A DNA stretch of 43,747 nt from Rhizobium sp. Its GTDB lineage: Bacteria > Pseudomonadota > Alphaproteobacteria > Rhizobiales > Rhizobiaceae. Position 1 is the first letter of the stretch. Every line of letters starts with the position of its first letter. The translations under genes were made by a program, and so were the position numbers. The DNA is taken from positions 1 to 43,747 of the forward strand of contig DPXQ01000012.1 of assembly GCA_003527225.1 (NCBI GenBank), written 5' to 3'. Below are positions 22,801 to 30,826 of the stretch, piece after piece. The notes below the pieces were generated by a model. That model worked only from the letters and a program-made list of their open reading frames with translations, searched no databases and was not told where the DNA came from.

Positions 22801-24276
22801 ATGGGCTTCGCCGGCATAAATCACGCTTTCGAGTTGAGCGTCAGAGAGGTCGCCGCTGGTGACAATATGCTTCGGAAGTTGCGGCCGGTAGGTCGGCTTG
22901 GGCGGCGCCACCGATGCCATGGCGACGGATTCGACCAGTTTGTCCGGATGGGGTTTTGCCTCGGGAATGTTGATCGCCTGCAGCCGATAAGGCTCATAGA
23001 TGCCGTCGACGACATCGGCACGGGCGCTCGGTGGTTCTTCGCGCAACTCGTAGGACAGCTCGGCGATTTCGTCGTCAACACGAATGGTGGGCTGAGAGAC
23101 GGGACGCGAGGCACGGGCGGCAGGTGATGGTCGCCCTGTTAGAGCGGTCACCGCTGCGGGACGCAAGGTGTCGGTGGCCTTACGCGCGGCCATTTTCGCC
23201 GCGCAGGCGCGAAGGATGCCGTTGGAAAGTGCGCCAATCGAGTTCGACGCGGACGACGGCGAGCGAGGCGGCAGGCCTGAGATCCACGACAGCAAGGTTT
23301 CCAGATCGGGAGCGACACCGTGCGAGGCGATGAGGCGCGTGGGATCGGCGGCGGCGATCTTGTCGATCACCGTCAGGCGCGTCTCCATGGTGGTGCCATG
23401 CCGGGCGTAGGCAGAACCATCGATCGCGGCGCTGAACAGAACCGTGCCACGGTCCTGCAGGCGGACGAAGGCGTCGCGCCATTTAAGATTATCGGGAGAC
23501 AAACTTGAGCTGGTGATCGCAACCAGCCGGCCGCCGGGGGCAAGCCGTGCGAAGGCGGAGGCGAGATGACGCCATGCGGCGTCTGCCATACGGCCTTCGA
23601 CATGAACACCGGCGGAAAACGGCGGGTTCATCAAGACGACGGTCGGGCGGATCGAACGATCGAGATAATCATCGATGTGGGCCGCGTCGTGCTGCGACGC
23701 GGTCGATCCGGAGAAGAGCTGCTGCAGAAGGCCATAGCGGACAGGCGCATATTCGTTGAGAGAAAGGCGCGCATGCGCAAGTTCGGCGAAGATCGCCATG
23801 AGGCCGGTTCCGGCGGACGGTTCGAGCACCGTGTCGTCCGCCATGATGCCGGCGGCACGGGCCGCGATAAAGCCGAGCGGCATCGGCGTGGAAAACTGCT
23901 GGAGTCGCTGGCTTTCCTCGGATCGCCGCGTGTGGGTGGGGATCAAGCCCGCCACCTTGGTCAGCATCGCCAGCGTCGCCTGTGGCGCGTTTGGGCGGGC
24001 GGTGATCGCCGCGCCGAACTTGCGCAGAAACAGGACCTGCGCCACTTCAGTCGCTTCATAGGCGTCTTTCCATGACCAGTAACCTTCGGCGTCCGAGCCA
24101 CCGAACATGTCTGTTAGAACTGCGCGGAGATCGGCTGCGCCGACGGGCTGGCCACGTTCGAGTGACGGCAGAAGCGCGTTGCCCGAGCGGAAGAGTTTGC
24201 CTGCTCGGCTGGGGCGATCAGCGGATGCGAGCGAGGTGGTGGTTGCGTTTGTGGTGCGGGAAGGAACGATGTTCAT
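19822..24276 (-). CDS. Methyltransferase fused to strawberry-notch helicase
   Basis: 1484-residue fusion. The N-terminal adenine-methyltransferase-like part has the SAM motif EPSAGTG (152-158) and the catalytic-type NPPF (217-220). A helicase of the strawberry-notch type follows: Walker A GDGTGAGKG (529-537), DEGH (638-641), VVYVSATGASE and, in the strawberry-notch C-terminal part, LGRSHRTNQAQPPRF. The same pair of activities occurs in phage P1 DarB and in related plasmid proteins thought to protect incoming DNA from restriction. The adenine target is inferred from the NPPF motif. It begins the Toprim operon. The leader contains hairpins. Confidence 0.88.
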   Translation of the reverse strand: MNIVPSRTTNATTTSLASADRPSRAGKLFRSGNALLPSLERGQPVGAADLRAVLTDMFGGSDAEGYWSWKDAYEATEVAQVLFLRKFGAAITARPNAPQATLAMLTKVAGLIPTHTRRSEESQRLQQFSTPMPLGFIAARAAGIMADDTVLEPSAGTGLMAIFAELAHARLSLNEYAPVRYGLLQQLFSGSTASQHDAAHIDDYLDRSIRPTVVLMNPPFSAGVHVEGRMADAAWRHLASAFARLAPGGRLVAITSSSLSPDNLKWRDAFVRLQDRGTVLFSAAIDGSAYARHGTTMETRLTVIDKIAAADPTRLIASHGVAPDLETLLSWISGLPPRSPSSASNSIGALSNGILRACAAKMAARKATDTLRPAAVTALTGRPSPAARASRPVSQPTIRVDDEIAELSYELREEPPSARADVVDGIYEPYRLQAINIPEAKPHPDKLVESVAMASVAPPKPTYRPQLPKHIVTSGDLSDAQLESVIYAGEAHAGYLAGHWSVDASFDNLNAVAPETERAVRFRRGWFLGDGTGAGKGRQAAGIILDNWLKGRRRHLWISKSETLLEDAQRDWSALGQEKLLVTPLSRFRQGKPIKLDEGILFVTFATLRTDEREGKRSRVQQIVDWLGSDFDGVVIFDEGHAMANAAGGKSERGEKAASQQGRAGLRLQRALPDARVVYVSATGASEVESLAYAERLGLWGSADFPFSTRSEFIAAIEDGGVATMEVLARDLKAMGLYASRSLSFEGVEYDILEHELTEEQVGIYDSYAEAFQVIHNNLNAALEATGIAGATSATGNSTARNKNAKAAARSAFESSKQRFFNHLLTSMKTPALIDATTRDVEEGHAAIVQIISTGQSLTERRLAEIPTEEWGDIQVDITPREIVAEYLNHSFPTHLFEEYSDTEGNLLSRPVFDADGNPVLCREAVARRDALLERLGSLPAIPTALDQIVQHFGGARVAEITGRTRRIVRRDDGGTIDRFAVESRPGSANLDETRAFMDDEKPILIFSEAGGTGRSYHADLGAKNQRLRLHNLLEAGWRADVAIQGLGRSHRTNQAQPPRFRMIATNVKAERRFLSTIARRLDTLGAITRGQRQTGGQGMFRSEDNLESQYARDALRQFYKLIHGGGVAGCSLEKFETTTGLSLTAEQGGLKDELPPIHTFLNRMLALTIAMQNLLFDAFEQLLAARIEGAIAAGVYDKGLETLTADRMTVKDRKLVYTHPVTGAQSHLLTIERMDRNIPLAIAEALKLAARDPRAKLMLNGKSGRAAVQIPTRSVMLDDGSVQPRVALIRPMDQIRFELRQLEETNWEEADEEIFSAAWNTEVANLSEFSISTMHMVSGLLLPIWKLLPQDYCRVYRLETNEGERIVGRLISSEGLSRICRNFGLDQTEVIAAAEVWQSLLGGSSVVALAGNMTLRRVRVMNDYRVELTGFSDGMRDGLRSLGLFSEMIAWKVRFFIPASDDGQAVLSRLLERHRVVDVAGRS

Positions 24277-24387
24277 GGGAAACCCTGTCGAGAGCGGGAA
24301 AGGACAGGCCCGCCCGGACGCTCTCCAAGCCCCGGCAGACCGCCCTTTTCCGGCCCCTCTCTCCCTCTGGAGCGATCAAGACCGCGG

Positions 24388-24410
24388 GCGCCCGGCCTTC
24401 AGCCGGGCGC
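24388..24410 (-). terminator. Hairpin at the end of the 110-residue gene
   Basis: GCGCCCGGC (24388-24396) and GCCGGGCGC (24402-24410) make a perfect 9-bp stem; the stop codon of the gene lies within it. It also forms part of the leader of the methylase-helicase gene. Confidence 0.5.
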
Positions 24411-24731
24411 GAGCTTCAGGTTTCCGAATGCTGCGACGCCGGCGACCGACATCGCGTGCAGGACAGCGTTGCCGCCGGCGGCAATCCAATCGGCCGCTTC
24501 CTCGGCCGACAACTCATGGACATGGACAAAATGACGCTCGGCCGTCGCGCGCTGTCGCTCGAAGGCGTCGCGTTCCTCGAAGGCATAGAGCGTATCGCCC
24601 GGCCCTTCCCAATAGACGATGGCGAAGCAGACGGGCCGAACAATCTGCGAACGGAAATTGAGGAACACCGGCGCGACCGGTGCGACTGGCGCAGGAGCCG
24701 GGCGGGGGCAGTCGAGTGCAGACCTGGTCAT
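24399..24731 (-). CDS. Hypothetical protein, 110 residues
   Basis: No family recognised. An N-terminal Ala/Pro-rich stretch (PAPAPVAPVAPV) is followed by a compact domain, VCFAIVYWEGPGDTLYAFEERDAFERQRATAERHFVHVHELSAEEAADWI, in which strands and helices alternate. CCAGGAG lies before the ATG. A GC hairpin with a short T-run (24756-24783) precedes it, and another hairpin overlaps its end. Confidence 0.6.
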   Translation of the reverse strand: MTRSALDCPRPAPAPVAPVAPVFLNFRSQIVRPVCFAIVYWEGPGDTLYAFEERDAFERQRATAERHFVHVHELSAEEAADWIAAGGNAVLHAMSVAGVAAFGNLKLAPG

Positions 24732-24755
24732 GATACTCTCCTGGAAACGTGGAAA

Positions 24756-24783
24756 GGCCCGGCGCTCCTGGGAGCACCGGGCC
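24756..24783 (-). terminator. Hairpin before the 110-residue gene
   Basis: GGCCCGG (24756-24762) pairs with CCGGGCC (24777-24783), and the inside continues as GCTCC/GGAGC after a single mismatch. On the minus strand it is followed by TTTCC and the CCAGGAG ribosome-binding site. It is one of a family of similar leaders. Confidence 0.55.
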
Positions 24784-24833
24784 TGGTTGGATAAAGTTGG
24801 AAGGAAGATTGGTAGGGCGTTCTCCCCGGAGCG

Positions 24834-25274
24834 TCAGCGCGGGCCGGAGACCGCATCTGCGATAAAAATCTCGTCGAGGTTGGCTTCGAGAAGCTTCAGG
24901 ATGCGGCCGTCCGCGGCGACGCATTCGTTGATCCAGTTGTGATCGAGCTTGCCGTGTCGGCCGAATCGTTCGGAGGGCACATAGACGATCGTGAAATGCG
25001 GATACTCGCTGCCATCCGGCGCGACATGGATACAAGGGCCTTCAACCCCGATCACCGTTCCGCCCGTGCCATAGGACGTATGGATCTTCATGCCGGGATG
25101 GACGAGGACGGCGACATCGGGCGCGCCGGAAGGCGTCGAACGGTAGCGGCTTGGGTCATGCGCCCAATCCCGCCGAATAGAGTGTGTGGGCGAGGCATTG
25201 CCGCTTTTCGCCCGGCCGGGATTTACGTCTGATCTGCATCGCTCTCTCCTTTGTCGTCGGCGATTGGCAAGCAA
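24834..25274 (-). CDS. Hypothetical protein with an irregular start
   Basis: The region HPGMKIHTSYGTGGTVIGVEGPC through DGRILKLLEANLDEIFIAD reads as a genuine beta-rich domain, but no family is certain. The 5' end is odd. In this frame the only starts are a TTG at 25274, without a ribosome-binding site and inside DUF6117, and an ATG at 25091 that would cut the domain. A strong AAAGGAG with ATG at 25239 instead opens a neighbouring frame that stops at 25156. A frameshift near 25160 would join the two. End 24834 is firm; the start is not. Confidence 0.45.
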   Translation of the reverse strand: MLANRRRQRRERCRSDVNPGRAKSGNASPTHSIRRDWAHDPSRYRSTPSGAPDVAVLVHPGMKIHTSYGTGGTVIGVEGPCIHVAPDGSEYPHFTIVYVPSERFGRHGKLDHNWINECVAADGRILKLLEANLDEIFIADAVSGPR

Positions 25275-25537
25275 TTGTCGGATCGAGCCTGGCCCGTCGT
25301 CAGAAAGCCTTGAGGATTATCAGGATCGGGAGGGGAGTAAGCGTCGTAGGGGTTCCCGTCGGCGAGATGCCCAAACGGTGTGAAAACGTAGTCGGTCCCG
25401 TCGTGTCCGACAGCACACAGGACATAACGAGGTTCGCTCGTTCGGGTGTCCAGGCATTCCATCAGGGCGAGGTTGCCGTCTGCGGCTGCGCGGAGCAGGG
25501 TATGGAAATTGGCCTTGGCATGATTGGGTATTGTCAT
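25223..25537 (-). CDS. DUF6117-family protein
   Basis: 104 residues. MTIPNHAKANFHTLLRAAADGNLALMECLDT and EPRYVLCAVGHDG match DUF6117 proteins of rhizobial plasmids, which are small and of unknown function. AGGAGG lies close to the ATG. It heads a short minus-strand run with the preceding hairpin 25560-25577, and its 3' end overlaps the next frame. Confidence 0.72.
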   Translation of the reverse strand: MTIPNHAKANFHTLLRAAADGNLALMECLDTRTSEPRYVLCAVGHDGTDYVFTPFGHLADGNPYDAYSPPDPDNPQGFLTTGQARSDNCLPIADDKGESDADQT

Positions 25538-25559
25538 TTTATCCTCCTAAACAGGAAAA

Positions 25560-25577
25560 GCCCGGCTTACGCCGGGC
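25560..25577 (-). terminator. Hairpin leader of the DUF6117 gene
   Basis: GCCCGGC-TTAC-GCCGGGC is a perfect 7-bp stem with a 4-base loop; on the minus strand it is followed by TTTTCC and then the AGGAGG site of DUF6117. It looks like an attenuator. Confidence 0.5.
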
Positions 25578-25752
25578 GAAGGGTTCTGAATGCTGGTGGC
25601 TCGCTACCGGAAGGTATGGAAAGACTTGGCCGAGTTGCATGGCGCTCGGCCGATATTGAGGGGTGCCGAAAGGCTCTGCTCCAGCCCGGGCCCGCCGTCC
25701 CTCTGCTGGCCGAAGTCACCCTCTCCGCCCCGCAGGCATCATCGGCCTCGCG

Positions 25753-25787
25753 GCGTTTTACTGTCGTTTTTTTAGATAGTAAAACGC
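25753..25787. promoter_or_regulatory. Inverted repeat operator upstream of DUF1173
   Basis: GCGTTTTACT (25753-25762) and AGTAAAACGC (25778-25787) are perfectly complementary, and the arms extend three more bases with one mismatch. The loop is a run of seven T. It lies 43 bases before the DUF1173 start in the divergent spacer shared with DUF6117. Candidate operator for both. Confidence 0.5.
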
Positions 25788-25830
25788 ATGGTGGCCGTGT
25801 AGCTTCGACGATGGAACGGGGAGAACAGAG

Positions 25831-27021
25831 GTGCGAAAGTTCACAATCGATGGTCGGGTGATCGAGGAGTCCTCGCCTGCATTGCGGGCATTCCTCCCGC
25901 GGGCCTACGAGCAGCGCCTACGCCCGATGTGCATGTGCAAGGAGCCGCCGGCGCCGATGTACATCGCCAGGGTCGAAGACCAATATCTCATCAAGCGGAT
26001 GCCGCTGTCGGGACGCGATCACGATCCTGCCTGCCCCTCCTATGAACCTCCCTACGAGCTTTCCGGCCTTGGCCCGTTGATCGGCAATGCGATCCAGATC
26101 GATGCCAACGGCAGGGCCGACCTGAAGCTGGACTTTTCGCTGACGAAACGCGGGCCTCGGGCTGCATCCAGCGCGACAGCTGAAACGTCCGAACATGGCA
26201 TTCGCAGCGAGCCCAGGAAATTGTCGCTGCGGGCGCTGCTGCACTATCTCTGGGAGGCTGGCGAACTGACGGAGTGGCGTTCGACCTGGGCTGGCAGGCG
26301 AGGCTGGGGCCGAGTGCGGGCAAGCCTTCGCAATGCCGCCGCGCAGATGACGGCAAGAGGTGGCGCCTTGGGCGAGACGCTCTTCGTGCCCGAAGTGTTT
26401 CATCCAGAGGACAGGGATGGGATCGCCGCCCGTCGCGCTGCCGCACTCAAGGGCATACAGGCGACCGGTTCGGGTCCAAGGAAGCTGAAGTTGATCGTCG
26501 CCGAAGTGAAGGAGTTTTCCGCCGCGCGTGAGGGGCAGAGGATCGTCGTTCGGCACATGCCCATTCCGCTGATGATCGAGGAGGATGCATGGCGGCGGCT
26601 TGCTGCGCGCTATGAGGTAGAGCTCGAACTGTGGCGCTCGAACGAAACATTCCATCTGATCGCGATTGCAACCTTTGGAATCTCTGCTGCCGGCATTGCC
26701 GCGATCGAAGAGGTCGCGCTGATGGTGGTCAACGAGCACTGGCTGCCGTTCGAGGACATTTACGAGCTGCGGCTCCTGGAAAAGCTCAGCCACCTCAAGC
26801 GGAAGAGCGTCAAAGGCTTGCGTTTCAATCTGCCACGCGATGCGCCGATCGTGTCGGTCACACTGCCAGAGCAGAAACCATCTCCCATCGCCATGTTCAT
26901 CGTGCCGGCGAGCGCCGGAGAGGACTATGAGCGGGCGCTTGCAGAGATGATCGAGGCGAGACCCGAGATCACACCATGGGTCTGGCGGGTCGCGGAAGGC
27001 GATATCCCACAGCTACCGTGA
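25831..27021 (+). CDS. DUF1173 family protein
   Basis: 396 residues of the DUF1173 family, found on plasmids of alphaproteobacteria and of unknown activity. Family points visible: a cysteine-rich N-terminal patch (MCMCKEPP and HDPACPSYEPP) suggestive of metal binding, a middle LRALLHYLWEAGELTEWRSTWAGRRGWGRV, and a C-terminal strand-rich region. The start is GTG with GGGGAG seven bases upstream. It is the only plus-strand gene of the 17-33 kb block. Its 3' end overlaps the opposite gene by nine bases. Confidence 0.85.
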   Translation: MRKFTIDGRVIEESSPALRAFLPRAYEQRLRPMCMCKEPPAPMYIARVEDQYLIKRMPLSGRDHDPACPSYEPPYELSGLGPLIGNAIQIDANGRADLKLDFSLTKRGPRAASSATAETSEHGIRSEPRKLSLRALLHYLWEAGELTEWRSTWAGRRGWGRVRASLRNAAAQMTARGGALGETLFVPEVFHPEDRDGIAARRAAALKGIQATGSGPRKLKLIVAEVKEFSAAREGQRIVVRHMPIPLMIEEDAWRRLAARYEVELELWRSNETFHLIAIATFGISAAGIAAIEEVALMVVNEHWLPFEDIYELRLLEKLSHLKRKSVKGLRFNLPRDAPIVSVTLPEQKPSPIAMFIVPASAGEDYERALAEMIEARPEITPWVWRVAEGDIPQLP

Positions 27022-28059
27022 TCCGCGAACGCGTGGGTCGGCAGGAGCGCGCCTCTCCTCATCAGTCGAACTGGCATGAAGCCGGGTCGAAGTCCATGCG
27101 GTTCGCGCGACGACGGGCTGCCGACGGCGCCTGACGGCAAACATCACATCTTCAAGAAACTCTTCAGGTGCGCCTTCGAGGTCAGCTCCGTCCTCGGACC
27201 AGAGCAGGGTCTCAATCAGCGCCGGCGCGAAATCAAAATCGAAGGTGAAACCTTCTTCCTCAAGGTCCTGGAAAACGGCGTCATGGACATCGAGCGCGAA
27301 GGGCACGATGTCGCGAACATGGGAACGCATTGCCTGCCATCCGACGGCGTCCCAGACTTGCGACATGCGGACGATATTGTCCGGGACCGGCCGCCCATCC
27401 TGATGCAACCCACGGAAATAGAGCATGGCCTCCCATATGCAGAGAGCCGTTTCAAGGTCTTTCACGGGAAACGGGTCGCTTGCAGCGACACCGGGCAAAG
27501 CGCTGTCATCTTCAGGCGAGGCAACGGACGATGCCGCGCGCGGGAGGGCCTTGTCCTGAAGCCTGAACCGGGCGAGGAGATCCTCGCTGGTGGCATGATG
27601 GATCGCTTTTGCGGTGATCAGCGATACGCTGGCGCCGAAGCTTTCCGGACGTTGTGAGGGGTGGTTCATCCATTGGATGACACTGACCTCGCGCAGATGC
27701 GGTGATCGCGCGACGATGCCCTGCACCACGAACTGCCACGGGAATTCGCTGAGGTTGATGTCGATCGTCGCATCGTCCTCGTCCGTGTTGCCGCGTGCCG
27801 GCAAAAGGGCGAGGACACGGCTGGCGATGAAGATGTTCAACGGATCCTCAGCATACTGCGCAGAGGTGCGAAATGCGGCGATCAGTTCGCTGCGCGCCAC
27901 GCGGATCGGATTTGTCGGCCCGAAATCGGTGAACAGGACAAGGCCCGTTTCGGTTTTACTGCACTCGAGCACATTAGTCAGGATCAGCATTTCGAGTGGG
28001 CGGATATCGGCTAGCCGTATGGGCGGATGCGTGTAGATCCTGGTCTCAAGAGTGGTCAT
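27013..28059 (-). CDS. Hypothetical protein, 348 residues
   Basis: No family recognised. The N-terminal 150 residues alternate strands and helices (ADIRPLEMLILTNVLECSKTETGLVLFTDFG); the C-terminal third is acidic (DLEEEGFTFDFDF, EDGADLEGAPEEF) and ends in an Arg-rich tail. ATG 28059 is chosen because AAAGGAAA precedes it; an open frame runs 31 codons further up through the hairpin leader. It follows DUF932 on the same strand and is convergent with DUF1173. Confidence 0.65.
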   Translation of the reverse strand: MTTLETRIYTHPPIRLADIRPLEMLILTNVLECSKTETGLVLFTDFGPTNPIRVARSELIAAFRTSAQYAEDPLNIFIASRVLALLPARGNTDEDDATIDINLSEFPWQFVVQGIVARSPHLREVSVIQWMNHPSQRPESFGASVSLITAKAIHHATSEDLLARFRLQDKALPRAASSVASPEDDSALPGVAASDPFPVKDLETALCIWEAMLYFRGLHQDGRPVPDNIVRMSQVWDAVGWQAMRSHVRDIVPFALDVHDAVFQDLEEEGFTFDFDFAPALIETLLWSEDGADLEGAPEEFLEDVMFAVRRRRQPVVARTAWTSTRLHASSTDEERRAPADPRVRGSR

Positions 28060-28087
28060 GATGTTTCCTTTCCGGGAACGGGAAAGA

Positions 28088-28105
28088 CCCGGCGCGATGG
28101 CCGGG
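28088..28105 (-). terminator. Hairpin before the 348-residue gene
   Basis: CCCGGC-GCGATG-GCCGGG forms a 6-bp GC stem; on the minus strand TCTTTCC and the AAAGGAAA site follow. It has the same layout as the leaders of neighbouring genes. Confidence 0.45.
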
Positions 28106-28148
28106 CGCTGAGAGAGAGATGGATGGGAGACGCGAAGAAGTGGTGCGA

Positions 28149-29339
28149 TCAAGCGGCGCTTTCGAGCAGTCTCTTTGCCTTGCCTTCAAGCTCGAGCCGG
28201 GTGTCCTGATGCAACTTTCCCCGCGCCAGCGCGGTAATGCCCTGCACAAAGTCAAAAATGGACTCCGGTGGCCTCCCCTCCTCGCTGAGAACGGTCTCGA
28301 TGATCTTGCCGGTTTCGGCCTTCGAGAAGCCGCGCTTGCGCAGGAATTCCGAGCGATCGTCGTCGTTTCGTGCGACGATGCGCTCACGAGCGGCGCGAAT
28401 GCCGGCGATGAACGGCGCGGGCGAGGAATTGGCGAAGTTCGTCAACGCCGGCGTTGCTTCATGGGCGAAGCGCTGGGCCGCGAATTTCGAGTGACGAATG
28501 GTGATTTCCTCGAAATTTTCCGTGCCCCAGAGATTCCTGTTGGCACACACTGCTCGCAGGTAAAAGCTGGCAATTCCGAGCGTTTTTGAACCGACCTCTG
28601 AGTTCCAGGCGTAGAAGCCACGGAAATACAAATCAGGTTCGCCGTTCGGCAGTCGCCCGGCTTCGATCGGGTGAGTGTCATCGCAAAGGAAGACGAAGAC
28701 GTCGCGATCGCTGGCGTACAGCGTCGTGGTGTCCTTCGTAATGTCGACGAAGGGATTGTGGGTCATGGTCGACCAGTCGAGCAGGCCCGGAACTTTCCAG
28801 ATCGTGTCGCCCGTACCATTGCCTGCAATGTTCATGATTGCGGCGATCAAGTCCTTATCCCAAATCCGCCCATATTCGGGACCGGTTACCGCCCGCAGCT
28901 CAAGGCGGCCGTCGTCCATCTCGAGCGTTTTGACCATTTCGGCGTTGTGATTGAGGAGCCCGTGCTGGAGATTGATCGCCGCCAGTGGCGCGGGCAATTG
29001 GCGCATGTAGCTCGCAGGTGCGCCGACCAGGCTGCAGAGCTGGCCATAGCTCCAGTGGGTCGGCGCCGACGGCTCCCGCCCGCCGGGAACGATCAGCGAC
29101 AATCGTTCGGCGTTGTCACGGGTCGCCTCGACGCGGATCTCGGCGGTCTCGACCGTGCGGACGCGAGCGCGCTCCGTTCTCTCGCTAACGGCGCGATGAA
29201 GATCGGAAAGCGACAGATAGCGCTCGTCGTCGGGACGCGAAAACCATTCTGACGAAACGCGGCCGATGCGTTCGCCGCGGGATATATCGACCTTGAATCT
29301 GGACGATGCCGGTTGCGGGTTGGAAATCATGGTGTTCAT
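28149..29339 (-). CDS. DUF932 family protein
   Basis: 396 residues matching DUF932 (phage and plasmid-like TIGR03299 group). The pattern includes WSYGQLCSLVGAPASYMRQLP, GPEYGRIWDKDLI, then DRDVFVFLCDDTHPIE, FYLRAVCANRNLWG and IRHSKFA. Family members are widespread on plasmids and phages without a known activity. CAGGAG before ATG 29339 decides the start; the longer frame crosses the hairpin. It follows ArdB with the hairpin 29365-29393 between. Confidence 0.85.
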   Translation of the reverse strand: MNTMISNPQPASSRFKVDISRGERIGRVSSEWFSRPDDERYLSLSDLHRAVSERTERARVRTVETAEIRVEATRDNAERLSLIVPGGREPSAPTHWSYGQLCSLVGAPASYMRQLPAPLAAINLQHGLLNHNAEMVKTLEMDDGRLELRAVTGPEYGRIWDKDLIAAIMNIAGNGTGDTIWKVPGLLDWSTMTHNPFVDITKDTTTLYASDRDVFVFLCDDTHPIEAGRLPNGEPDLYFRGFYAWNSEVGSKTLGIASFYLRAVCANRNLWGTENFEEITIRHSKFAAQRFAHEATPALTNFANSSPAPFIAGIRAARERIVARNDDDRSEFLRKRGFSKAETGKIIETVLSEEGRPPESIFDFVQGITALARGKLHQDTRLELEGKAKRLLESAA

Positions 29340-29364
29340 GATGAAGTCTCCTGAAACGGAAAAA

Positions 29365-29393
29365 CCCGGCTGATCGCTCTTGCGACAACCGGG
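29365..29393 (-). terminator. Terminator with T-run between ArdB and DUF932
   Basis: CCCGG (29365-29369) and CCGGG (29389-29393), plus inner TCGC/GCGA, form a bulged stem. On the minus strand it is followed by TTTTT, the best intrinsic terminator in this block. Confidence 0.6.
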
Positions 29394-29495
29394 CTGGTGA
29401 GATGGATGATAGATTGCGGCCGCGAGACCTGGCTGACAGGGCAATGCGGTCGGGATGGACAAGCGCGCGCCCTGAAGGCGACGCGGGGCAGTTGG

Positions 29496-29918
29496 TCAAT
29501 CGATTGCCTGAAAGATCTCCGCGGCTTCGGGGTGGTCAGCCGAATAGGCGTAAAGGCGGCCGTAGCCTTCCGAGAGATGCTCGGATTGATACTGGAAGGA
29601 GAGATGCGAGAAGGCAAAAAGTGTGGCGATAATCCCGGCAGCCTCGGCGGAGACCTCGCCCTGAAACCCGGTGATCTCGCCGGTGATCCTGAAACGCGAT
29701 TTGGATGTCGGTGCCAGAAACAGCGGCTCGCCCTCATGTTCGTAGAAATCCCAGAACCCGCCGCCATAATCGAGGGGGCTGAGCCGCTCCATGAGGCTGT
29801 AGACCGCGTTCTCGCCGATCATCAGGAGCGAGCGCCCAAAGAGTGTTGGCAGGAAATCCAGGCGGCGCTCGTCAGGGACAATGGAAGCGGTTTGGGGTGT
29901 GACTTGGGATATCGACAT
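29496..29918 (-). CDS. Antirestriction protein, ArdB/KlcA family
   Basis: 140 residues, the usual size of ArdB/KlcA, which relieve type I restriction of incoming DNA. The signature runs RRLDFLPTLFGRSLLM, GENAVYSLMERLSPLDYGGGFWDFYEHEGEPLFLAP, and SAEAAGIIATLFAFSHLSF with a final YAYSADHPEAAEIFQAID. The ATG at 29918 follows TGGAGA; an open frame reaches 30212 but has low-complexity character. It fits the picture of a DNA-entry protection block. Confidence 0.9.
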   Translation of the reverse strand: MSISQVTPQTASIVPDERRLDFLPTLFGRSLLMIGENAVYSLMERLSPLDYGGGFWDFYEHEGEPLFLAPTSKSRFRITGEITGFQGEVSAEAAGIIATLFAFSHLSFQYQSEHLSEGYGRLYAYSADHPEAAEIFQAID

Positions 29919-30147
29919 CGATCGTTCTCCAGAGAGGCAACAGGATTCTAGCCGGACGCCCTCTCTCCACGGCCCGGCCTCGCCCCTCTCCACGGCCCCA
30001 CTCTTCCTCTTCAGGCTGGCCGGCGCCGCGGCTTTCACCGGCATGCGCCAGGAAGAAAAGACACAGACGTCGGGCCGGGTTGAATGGAACGCGCGGTTCT
30101 GGATTGACGGTGGACCGCGTTGAAAAATCAGAGCACTCCAACTGAAA
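29919..30147 (-). other. Leader region before the ArdB gene
   Basis: 229 bases with no supported gene. The 13-base sequence CTCTCCACGGCCC occurs at 29963-29975 and again at 29986-29998, a 23-base period. The minus strand is purine-rich here, as upstream of the methylase-helicase and ParB genes. Confidence 0.35.
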
Positions 30148-30804
30148 TCAATCTGGATGGAAGCGCCGGTGCGCTGCTCGGATTGCTGCCATTGCCGCGT
30201 GAAACTCTGCATTGCTCACAGCATCCGAGAGGTCCATCGTTGTTACGATGGACTCACAAGCCGATCGGATCTCTTTGTCGCTCACCGATTCTGGGGAAAT
30301 TCCCTCGAAGTCTCGATCGACCTCAAGAACGGCGAGGATCGCGCTGCGGACACGTTCTTCCTGCAGCCGTGCAAGGACATAGCTCGGATTTGGCGGGTCG
30401 GCCGGCTCGGTGGGATCGGGTGCATAGCCAAGAATCGCCTCGCCCCGCGCAATCGCCCAGGCCGATTTGGCCAACCAATCGACGGACGGAGGTCGCGCCG
30501 CCTGAACATCGTGGACCAGCATCTTCAGTAGACCGAGCAGGATCTCGAAGTGGTGAGCGCGGCGCTGGACTCCTTCATCAAACTGCGAAGGTATTGAAAT
30601 CGGCGATCCGGCATAGGCGGTGTTCTCACCCTCCCAGATGCCGGTCACATGGATCTCACCTGAGGAATTGTAGTCCTTCTTTGCGGACTCCCAGTTGTCG
30701 TCGCCAAGGGCGGCTTTGCAGGCCGCTTCGAGCGTGTCGGCGACATAGGTCCCATGACGGAATATCGGCAGGGTGTAGGTCGTTTCGATTGTAAAGGCAG
30801 GCAT
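30148..30804 (-). CDS. Hypothetical protein, 218 residues
   Basis: No family recognised. The N-terminal 60 residues (TIETTYTLPIFRHGTYVADTLEAACKAALGDDNWESAKKDYNSSGEIHVTGIW) look like a small alpha-beta unit; the rest is helical (HHFEILLGLLKMLVHDV, ARLQEERVRSAILAVLEVDRDF). AGGAG precedes the ATG. It follows ParB on the same strand, with the hairpin 30827-30850 between. Confidence 0.65.
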   Translation of the reverse strand: MPAFTIETTYTLPIFRHGTYVADTLEAACKAALGDDNWESAKKDYNSSGEIHVTGIWEGENTAYAGSPISIPSQFDEGVQRRAHHFEILLGLLKMLVHDVQAARPPSVDWLAKSAWAIARGEAILGYAPDPTEPADPPNPSYVLARLQEERVRSAILAVLEVDRDFEGISPESVSDKEIRSACESIVTTMDLSDAVSNAEFHAAMAAIRAAHRRFHPD

Positions 30805-30826
30805 GACGGTGCTCCTGAAAACAGAG

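Noticed and set aside
20593..23127. 844-residue plus-strand frame opposite the methylase-helicase
   Set aside because: Antisense shadow in high-GC DNA; the minus-strand frame carries clear methylase and helicase motifs.
29919..30212. 98-codon N-terminal extension of ArdB
   Set aside because: Its sequence is unlike ArdB/KlcA, and a good ribosome-binding site lies before the ATG at 29918, which gives the normal family length.
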